Origin: Malaya genurostris
Lineage: Eukaryota; Arthropoda; Insecta; Diptera; Culicidae
Length of the DNA stretch: 64,000 nt
Assembly (NCBI RefSeq): GCF_030247185.1
Contig: NC_080571.1
Location: 47,037,002-47,101,001, forward strand
Direction: 5' to 3'
The notes beneath the pieces were generated by a model. That model saw only the letters and a program-made list of their open reading frames with translations, did no database searches and was not told the origin of the DNA. Position 1 is the stretch's first letter. Every line of letters begins with the position of its first letter. Positions 56,869 to 64,000 of this stretch are shown piece after piece. The position numbers were made by a program, and so were the translations under genes.

Positions 56869-57426
56869 TAGACTGTCCCAGAAAGTATGGACGCAACCAA
56901 AAACCGCTGCCATTTCGCAATGGTTCAGAATCTGTCCTTTTTATGGCTGTTTCCTGTAGTTTACACTCTTCTCTAACCACTTGTGCAGTTGTTTATTCGT
57001 TTTCATTAGTTTGTTTCGAAATGCGTGGACTTTCAGCAGAACAACGTCGAAAAATTGTGTACAAATGGTGCACAGAACGCGGACTGTCACTGAGAAAGAC
57101 AGCAAAAAAGGAAGGAGTAGGTGAAAAAGCTGTACGAAATGCAATCAGGAAGTTCGGTGAGGATAACACCTTTGAGGATAAACCGAAAACGAGTCGGAAA
57201 AAAGGTCCTGCTAACCCTCAGTTGGATAAACGTATACTGAAGGCGTTCGAGCAAAACAAGGAGGTTTCAGTTCGGGATGTGGCCAAAAAAGTGAGCACTT
57301 CGAAGTCAAATGTTCTTCGTGCTAAAGAACGTTTGAATTTCAAACCTATAAGAAACCGAAACAACCAAAACGTAGTCTGAAACAAGAAGCATCGATCAGA
57401 CCTAGGGTTCGAAAACTGTACAATAT

Positions 57427-58533
57427 TTTTTTTTTTATAAAATTTTTTTATTCAGGCCAATTTGCGTACAAGCTTTACGTGGCCGAATGAGCCATTTTTT
57501 TATTAGATAAAATAATTTTTTATCGTTGGATCTCGTTGGCACCCTTTTTCTAGGGGGAGAGGAGCTTCCATTTTTATCTTGCGATGAGTGAGGGGCACTT
57601 TGTTCGTCGCTCGTCTCGTTCTCCATTCCCGCATCGGTGGTATCGTTGTTGGTTTCCGTTTTTTCTTCGTTTTCCTTGTAATTCGCATTCTTGGGTTGGT
57701 TGTTAGTTGCTGTAGACGCGCCTTGTTGTGCATTAATTGCAGGTGGGTTTGATGGTACAACAGGAGTACTGCGCTCACTAGTTTCCGTTGTTGGGCGGTT
57801 GTCCTTATTTTTGTTTGAAGATGTCCTTTTTGCAGTTTCAGTGCAAGGTTTGCCGTAGTGTGCAGGTTGTTCACAAAACTGACACGTAACCAGTTGATTT
57901 TCATATGTAATCAGCGTTTTACACGGATGTATCCCGTCTTGATCACAAATGATGTAAGATGGAATTGCTTTACGTAGTTGCATACGTACCACTCGCACGC
58001 CATTCCGGATACCCGGAAAAAAATTCCGCCATACTTCCCTTTCGATGGAAAGAACTTCACCGTACTGCGACATACTCTTCCGAACATACCCATCGCTGGT
58101 CTGCGGGGGAAGGTCATGCACGCGTACTTCTATGGCATTGTCCACCATGTACACAGGGATTTTATATTCAACATTGTCATGATCAATACTGTGCATTCCG
58201 TTATTAACCGAAGCAAATGCAATAGCATCTTTTTCACGTTTGAACATAATGTACACACAGTTAGACGCCTTGTTGAATTGAATCTCACTTACATCATTAA
58301 CGTTTAGATGCATTCGTTCCTTAAGCAAGGTTTCAATTTCGGTTGCTGCTGGTCTAACTTTGCAGCGCTTGAAATCAATACAAATTGAATTTGGCCTTGT
58401 AGGCCAACTTTCAGGCTTTGTTAAAGCGTATTTGCCCATTTCGTACACTCTATTGTTCACTACACTGTATTGTCTTTGTTTTTATCGTCTCGACCGTAAG
58501 CAATTGTCGACTGCGTCTTATGGGATGCGAGCC
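57427..58533 (-). mobile_element. ORF1-only LINE-derived retroelement
   Basis: Flanked by the 13-bp direct repeat AACTGTACAATAT (57414-57426 and 58534-58546). Read on minus it has a 94-nt leader starting GGCTCGCATCCCATAAG, one complete ORF1, a short 3' region and a terminal A-rich tail (T run at 57426-57436). There is no ORF2. The 13-bp duplication and A tail show LINE-type mobilisation. Confidence 0.88.
57435..58439 (-). CDS. LINE ORF1 (RNA-binding gag-like protein), intact
   Basis: 334 codons from ATG (58437-58439; the frame is open a little further without an ATG): MGKYALTKPESWPTRPNSIC onward. Residues about 18-190 look like one or two RRM-type folds (SICIDFKRCKVRPAATEI, SEIQFNKASNCVYIMFK, IEVRVHDLPPQTSDGYVR). 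A CCHC-like knuckle, CQFCEQPAHYGKPC, follows. The rest is a low-complexity Asn/Thr/Ser/Glu-rich tail with PPRKRVPTR near the end. It would coat LINE RNA. Proteins of this type are frequent in mosquito genomes (recalled, not searched). The last ~25 codons read through what may be the ancestral 3' region, so the original stop may have been slightly earlier. Expression is unknown. Confidence 0.8.
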   Translation of the reverse strand: MGKYALTKPESWPTRPNSICIDFKRCKVRPAATEIETLLKERMHLNVNDVSEIQFNKASNCVYIMFKREKDAIAFASVNNGMHSIDHDNVEYKIPVYMVDNAIEVRVHDLPPQTSDGYVRKSMSQYGEVLSIEREVWRNFFPGIRNGVRVVRMQLRKAIPSYIICDQDGIHPCKTLITYENQLVTCQFCEQPAHYGKPCTETAKRTSSNKNKDNRPTTETSERSTPVVPSNPPAINAQQGASTATNNQPKNANYKENEEKTETNNDTTDAGMENETSDEQSAPHSSQDKNGSSSPPRKRVPTRSNDKKLFYLIKKWLIRPRKACTQIGLNKKIL

Positions 58534-59244
58534 AACTGTACAATATGATTCTTGCTGGAAATTTGAACTGCATAATCATGGACGACGAAACCTACGTGAA
58601 ACTCGATTATAAATCCTTGTCGGGACCACAATATTATACGGTGCGAGAAGGGCAAGTGTTAAACCAGTCCGAGACATCGATTGAAGTCGATAAATTTGGT
58701 AAGAAAGCTATGGTCTGGCAAGCAATTTGTAGCTGCGGTAAGATTTCGAAACTCTTCATCACCACTGCTTCAATGAACAAGCGAAATATACATCAAGGAA
58801 TGTTTACAAAAACGACTTCTACCCATGATTCGAAGCCACAAGGATCCTGTTGTCTTCTGGCCAGATCTTGCTTCTTGCCACTACTCGAAATCAACGGTAG
58901 AATGGTATACTACCAAAAATGTCACTTTCGTCCCAAAAGACATGAATCCACCAAATTGCCCACAACTTCGACCAATTGAGGAATTTTGGGAATCAACAGT
59001 TCGAAAAAGATTGGAAAAAAGTGTCAAAACTTGTCGCCAAGAAGTCTGTACGGAATTTAATGAGGAACGTTTGCAAGAAGGTGCGCCAGCTAGTCTACAA
59101 TAGCTAAGTAGTACATGTTGAGAATAATATTCTGTTGTTGTAGTCTAATATTATCAGTATATTGAATAAAATTTGAATATCTAACACTTGTGAATTATTT
59201 ACAGCGAAATCAAAGTGCGTCCATACTTTCTTGGACAGTCAATT

Positions 59245-59640
59245 TGGAACATAGGCTTCTGGAATGGCTCAAATCATACTTCACGAATCGTGTAGAAGTA
59301 GTTCGCTTCCAAAATATGTGTAACATCTGACGTACCTCAGGGCTGTCACTTATGGCCTCTTCTTTTCATTTTACATATAAGCGACATTTCCTTCATAATC
59401 AAAAATCTATATGTAGACACTATGGAAATTGAAAATGTCAACGACGCTGTAATATTCTAGAACGAAATCAATTTGGTGCAGCAAAAGTTATGTTTCAACT
59501 GTCTCAGGCTTCACACGCGAATCTAGCCGACGAGTTTGAATCAAATTAAAGCGTGTAATGTCATCACAAGTGCACTGCTTTGTGATGGTTTGACGATTGA
59601 ATCGTTATCTTTCAATGTCTCGATGTGAACTGATAAGATG
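59245..59640 (+). pseudogene. LINE reverse-transcriptase fragment, decayed
   Basis: Across frameshifts the sequence reads LLEWLKSYFTNRVEVVRF, then SDVPQGCHLWPLLFILHISD, then LYVDTMEIENVNDA: the GVPQG, LLFILYIND and YVDD blocks of a Jockey/CR1-type RT. The catalytic YVDD has become YVDT. It directly follows the DD37E element. Confidence 0.75.
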
Positions 59641-60040
59641 AACGTAAATAGTCGCCGTGTACAATTAAATAATACTTTTCATAAGTTATTCTTCAATATG
59701 AAACAATATATTTAGTATCCGGAAATGACGAAACAAGCATTACAGAATCTGCTTAGGTTAAAGATCTAAAGATGTTGCAATCGCAAGGTGAAGGCTGACT
59801 ACAAATTATGTTCTTTTCTCCAATCTTTTTCTTTGTTGTCTGTGTTCTTGGTCGCATGAAACTGCTACACCGTTTTCTAGGGCAACAACAAACAGCAACT
59901 GCATAGTCTGTTGATACAATCACCAGTGTCGCATTATGATTGCCATATACTAACCTAGCATGAATGTAATTGCACTTGTTTGTCACGTTACATAACACTT
60001 ACAAGAGTTGTTCCGTATTAATCGAGCATGATTTTTTCAC
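59641..60040. other. Intergenic, no feature recognised
   Basis: No motif-bearing frame; the right part becomes less AT-rich. Confidence 0.3.
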
Positions 60041-60750
60041 GAAGTAGCAACAACCGGTTGCGTTTTTCGCACATCACAACGGTACATTAATTGATCAGAT
60101 GATTCATTCACCACACAACGAGAGCAACGGCAGAAAAAAAACACCCAGCAGTAGCAGCAGCTGATTCGCATATATAGGAAAAAAGCATTCACTTCTGTCC
60201 ACACAACTCGGAATTGAGCTTCTGCGAGAAAATGTTTTTTTGTATGCTCACACCAGAACTAACGCGCAACCGCAAAAGAACGTACTGACTATGCGTGACA
60301 ACGCGAGAACACGTCTGATTCTGACGAGAGCCACTCAGCGACTGTCGCGCTAGCATATATTACCGGCTAGCGTTGCACTTCCCCCTGCAATGCAGCGATA
60401 AAATGCGATAGACGAATTAAAAACAGCTCCGGTGAGTTCCGTTCTTTCCGGCAGCAAAACAAAACCACCTCCTCCTCGCGAGTTATAAAGTATGTATATG
60501 TACAAATGTGGAACCAAAGGGGGCAGTTTTCCGTCTGTGCGCGCTTCTCGTTTTCCTCATTCACTTCGACGTGGTTTGTGCTTACCTACGTGATCTGTTT
60601 TCTCAGCGCTAACGCTAACGTTCATTCGAAGAAAATATATGTTGGTTGGTGTCACGGGAAACGCAAACGTAACGCTAACTAGATCTACGCGTTATTCGAC
60701 AAAGATTGCATCCACGTTGTTTTTAGAAGCGACATCGTTGTCGGAGTAGT
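60041..60750. promoter_or_regulatory. Higher-GC non-repetitive segment with TATA-like words
   Basis: It stands out from its flanks by GC content and absence of known repeats. GCATATATAGG (60168-60178, plus) and CTTTATAACTCGCG (minus) are TATA-like. CACGTAG followed by GTAAGC on minus (donor near 60585) could be a splice donor of an untranslated exon. CGCTAACG recurs. No coding frame. A host promoter or 5' exon is possible but unproven. Confidence 0.2.
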
Positions 60751-60892
60751 GAAATTGCAACGATGACACTATAAAAATAAAATTAATTTTTGGTCAATTA
60801 ATTATATCTGGTCGAATCGAAAATGGAATACATATCTAAATTTGAGAAGGATTGTACTAACCAGTGCTATCACTGGTGGTTCACGATTATAC

Positions 60893-62346
60893 CACTTACA
60901 GACATGTGATTTCTGTACAATGCTGTACGCGTACAACGATAAAGTGACAGACATGTTTTGCGCACAGAAAGAACATACAGTGAAACGAAATAACTCAAAA
61001 CTTTGCTTAATTTCCCAGCTCCGATGATCGATAATATAGAAACCTATAATTTTTGCGGTTTGAAGTGTATTCGTAGTAACTGATTTATGACAGATATAAT
61101 CAATGCCTCTCTGAATTAAAACTAATTTTGTGTGTGAGCGTTCTTCGGATGACAATTTCACTCATATCAAATTTTATGGTTTTAAGGTGGCATTTTTGAC
61201 ACCTTTGTTCTGGGATACATGATTTTTACCTTCACTATTTAAATGTAATTAGCATTAGGGAAAATTTGATGTCCACAATTTTGATGTTCTACCCTAAAAC
61301 CAAATAAAAATAGAAAATGGAGGAAGTATGAAACGCTGATTTGTACCGAAAAGGTGATTAATCACCGAATTTTGTTTGTAAATCATGCCGACTTTTGCAA
61401 AATCCGCAAAAATTTCAAGTTGTTCAGTAATAATTCCTTTTTACCCGCATATTCACAATAAAAATAAGAGCGCATGAATTTTTAACATTAAGCCTCAAAA
61501 TAGTAAATAATTCTAAGATATTTTTATTATGTAACCAATAAAAACGGCAAGGCACACACATTTAAAAATAAATGCTTTCAACGAAACATTTTGTTAATTA
61601 CGAAATTTTCATTAAAAGGATTACGTTTATCATAAAGCTGATTTTAAAACCTTCTTGAATTTGAAATCATTCCGAAATAGATTTGATGCTTCGTTTTACT
61701 TCATAACGCTTATGAAATATATTACTAGGCTGGAATATGATCTCATAATGGTTTTATTAGGATTTTGAGGAGTTTAAAGTTGTGACTACTAAATTGGTTT
61801 ATTGATGTTGTGTATATTTATCGTTTATTATTACCACATGTGCATTCAAAATATGAATCATTATGTGTTCTAAATCCATTTCAACAATAAATTTACATAT
61901 TATTGAATAGAAAACAATAACTCAATAGTACTGATTTTATGTACAAATATGAATATATTGTTTTCCTTATTTGTATTTAAAAACTTCACCAAATTTATGA
62001 ACATTTCTTGGTTTGACTGCATTTTGAAAATAAGCTACAACGTTGATAAAGTGTACAAGTTTTATGCTACTGGTTAGCATTTTACAGAGATTTTTTTTTC
62101 AAAATAAAACAAACGTTGTTCATTATTTGATACTCAGAAGAAGGAAATACTTTCGTGAGTTCACCATTGCTCGTCAATGGCGCTGGTAGCAGTAAACAGT
62201 GATGTGATTTTGCACAGTACAACGATAAATGACCGTAGTACGGAAATCACCGTTGTATCATGATGCTCGCGTGATACCACCGTAATTTAGGGTGACAGAC
62301 ATGTGATTTAACGGTGTACAGTGATTCCGATATCACATGTCTGTCA
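60893..62346. repeat. Possible long element with ACAGACATGTGAT inverted ends
   Basis: The left ACAGACATGTGATTTCTGTA and right ATCACATGTCTGTCATAAG are opposed. Two such words also sit close together at 62290-62345 as a local hairpin. The interior is very AT-rich and non-coding. The boundaries are uncertain. Confidence 0.3.
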
Positions 62347-62589
62347 TAAGCATTACGGACAGTATGTTTTAGAGCCCTATTTACTAGATACAAATCAACT
62401 TTTTCGGAATTCAAGAGAATGTGAAATTTTCATAAAAATTTATTGACTGCTGCGCTCGCAATAGCATACCTCAATTTCAATCTGCTGCGCTCAAAATTGC
62501 ATACCATAATAAATATGATCCCATAAGAAAACATGTTTCATGATTTTCATAATTTCTTAATCATGGTACCGGCAATGCATTTCTAACCG

Positions 62590-62880
62590 TGTACTATTAT
62601 ATCTCCGGAACTAGAAATGACATCCATTTGATTTTCGAACTCAATCAATGGTCGTAACAGTGGATTCCAAATGGATTCAGGCTTGTTAAAATCGGCTCAG
62701 CCATCTCTAAGAAAATTGAGTGTTAAAATAACAACGTTTGTCGGTTACGTTACTTATTCCATTACATCTCCGGAACCAGAAGTCACAGCCATTTGATCTA
62801 CGAACTTGATCAATGACCTAACTATAGCTTTCAAACGGGTCTATACTTGTTAAAATCTTCAAAAGTGTTTTTTTCTTATG
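62590..62880 (+). repeat. Diverged pair of 329-bp-family units
   Basis: ATCTCCGGAACTAGAAATGA and ATCTCCGGAACCAGAAGTCA, each followed by CATTTGAT and a hundred bases later by GGCTTGTTAAAATC or TACTTGTTAAAATC: two short tandem units. Confidence 0.5.
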
Positions 62881-63715
62881 GAAATAAAAAAAATCTTACA
62901 TTTAGGGTTAATATGGTTATAACGGACACTATTTCTGCTATTTTTTTGAGTCATAATAAAAAAACATAAACTTATACATTTTGCAAAACAAAAAGCATCA
63001 TTTTAACAACATTTAGAAATTTTTCGTGGGAAAATATTGAGAAATAAGGTGGTGAAGGAGTATTTTTGAGGAAGATTCTTAGAAATCATGATTTGTGGTA
63101 CCCACTGTATTCCAGCGGAGACTAATCAGATGTGAACAAATTAAAGCAAAATAGTTGTAGTAGATATTTTTCTAGACCCCAACGTTTTTGTTTGATTTTT
63201 TTTAATTTTTGGTGGTTGCTTAAAGTCAAAACTACGATTTTTCATATAAAAATCCGCCATTTTGTAGCTGTAATAAAACCTCCCTAAAGTAACAAAACAC
63301 GAAAAGGAAAACGTTTCGGTCTAGTGTTTTACTTGTAGAAAGTGTGTACAAAATTTGAAAACACTTGGTGAAGTAGTTTTCGAATGACGATGGCCACGGA
63401 CTTTTAAAACTTACTTTCAAGAAAAACGCGGTTCAAAGTTCTTTGTTTATAAAATCTGAGGAAACAATTTAATCATATATTTTATTTTGTATTTTTTTTA
63501 TAAAATATTTCAAGAATGTCTTTAAATCAATCGAAGTAGAAATTTTGGGCCTGTGCACCGAGTTCTTGCTTCTTCGCAGAATGAGATAAACTTCCAGAGT
63601 TTTGTTCCGATAGGTTTGAAAATTTCACAGAACATCCTTGAAATGTTTTACTATAAGAAAATACAGAGAAAAAAATAAATGATACAAAAGTGTTAGACAC
63701 TACTTGCCCCATAAC
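62881..63715. other. AT-rich intergenic, no feature recognised
   Basis: No motif-bearing frame or clear repeat edge. Confidence 0.3.
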
Positions 63716-63719
63716 CAAA

Positions 63720-64000
63720 CATGTTTTGCCTTTCTCATATAGAAAGGTGATGCAATCATTTGAAAAACCGAATAGTAAATATTGTATCACATAGCTTTCG
63801 ACTCAGTTTGTCGAGCTGAGAAAATTGTTGAAAATTTTATACCGCCACCTAAAGCAGTACACCAATCGGCAGCAATTATCAGTAAGAAGCCAAACAAACC
63901 GATTCCGGATATTCTGGTTCCAGATATTCGAGCAACGATGGGAGATAATAGCAATATACTCAAAAATGGATCTTAGTCACTTTTCTCAGAGATGGCTGAA
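63720..64000 (+). repeat. 329-bp repeat family copy running off the window
   Basis: It begins in the family leader TTTGCCTTTCTCATATAGAA, contains AAACAAACCGATTCCGGATA, and ends at the window edge in CTTTTCTCAGAGATGGCTGA, all shared with the array at 17976. Confidence 0.65.

Larger units (their letters stand above)
57021..59103 (+). pseudogene. DD37E transposase, interrupted by a LINE insertion
   Basis: It starts MRGLSAEQRRKIVYKWCTER (first HTH), with a second HTH around KEVSVRDVAKKVSTSKSNVL. One frameshift lies near 57350. The reading is then cut at 57426 and resumes after 58533 with MILAGNLNCIIMDDETYVK, the first catalytic Asp. A second frameshift near 58800 leads to the open block at 58825-59103 with FWPDLASCHYSK and RPIEEFW, 37 residues between Asp and Glu. 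Apart from the insertion and two single-base shifts the gene is complete, so it died relatively recently. Confidence 0.88.
56871..59240 (+). mobile_element. DD37E Tc1/mariner element split by a LINE
   Basis: The ends GACTGTCCCAGAAAGTATGG and the opposed CCATACTTTCTTGGACAGTC pair over about 25 bp. TA precedes the left end, and the right flank is AA, probably a mutated TA. Without the 1.1-kb insert (plus one 13-bp duplicate) it is about 1.25 kb. Confidence 0.87.

Noticed and set aside
57503..57904. 133-residue minus frame overlapping the LINE ORF1
   Set aside because: Out-of-frame shadow of the intact ORF1 low-complexity tail.

Overview
The window looks like a piece of a large, transposon-filled mosquito (culicid) genome. 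It is AT-rich, has almost no cellular coding sequence, and is packed with animal transposable elements typical of mosquitoes: Tc1/mariner transposases of the DD37E, DD41D and DD34D types, a BEL/Pao LTR retrotransposon, Jockey/CR1-group LINEs, tRNA-derived SINE-like units, and many hAT- and PIF/Harbinger-type MITEs. The genus cannot be fixed from the sequence. No bacterial, viral or organellar genes were seen.

Layout. 0-12 kb holds dead DD41D and mariner transposases and a dense field of MITEs, including a three-level nest (SINE in hAT MITE in PIF MITE, 8.12-8.91 kb). At 11.43-11.69 kb (minus) lies the only plausible host coding exon, ending at a good splice donor. 12.47-14.21 kb holds a hAT MITE and then a compact LTR element with identical 242-bp LTRs, a 5-bp target duplication and no coding capacity, i.e. 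a TRIM-like retrotransposon. 14.5-18.0 kb is a decayed Jockey-type LINE (minus). 17.98-26.3 kb is a 329-bp-period repeat array interrupted by a 7.3-kb BEL/Pao element with one intact 2,050-codon polyprotein and apparently identical 639-bp LTRs.

26-49 kb is mostly non-coding: a 361-bp near-perfect hairpin, tRNA-like units, (TA)n/(TG)n microsatellites, LINE, mariner and DD37E remnants, several MITE families and a higher-GC island at 27.5-28.96 kb. 49.6-59.7 kb is a transposon graveyard: a 5'-truncated LINE with a 735-codon open reverse-transcriptase frame; a DD41D deletion derivative; a Tc1-type element whose catalytic DDETYV codons were split by a DD37E element; and another DD37E element split by an intact ORF1-only LINE with 13-bp target duplications. 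59.7-64 kb holds a GC-richer segment with TATA-like motifs, then AT-rich sequence and dispersed repeats.

The elements do not work together as a pathway. What the window records is a relative order of insertions: several hosts and inserts can be read exactly from target duplications. A recurring pattern is non-autonomous elements with (C/T)AGAGATG- or CAGGG-type termini whose interiors are degenerate iterations of one short word (ACAGATTT, AATCTGTG, GGGGTCGA, CGGGTTCGGG, AATCGAT). All clade names come from motif reading without database searches.
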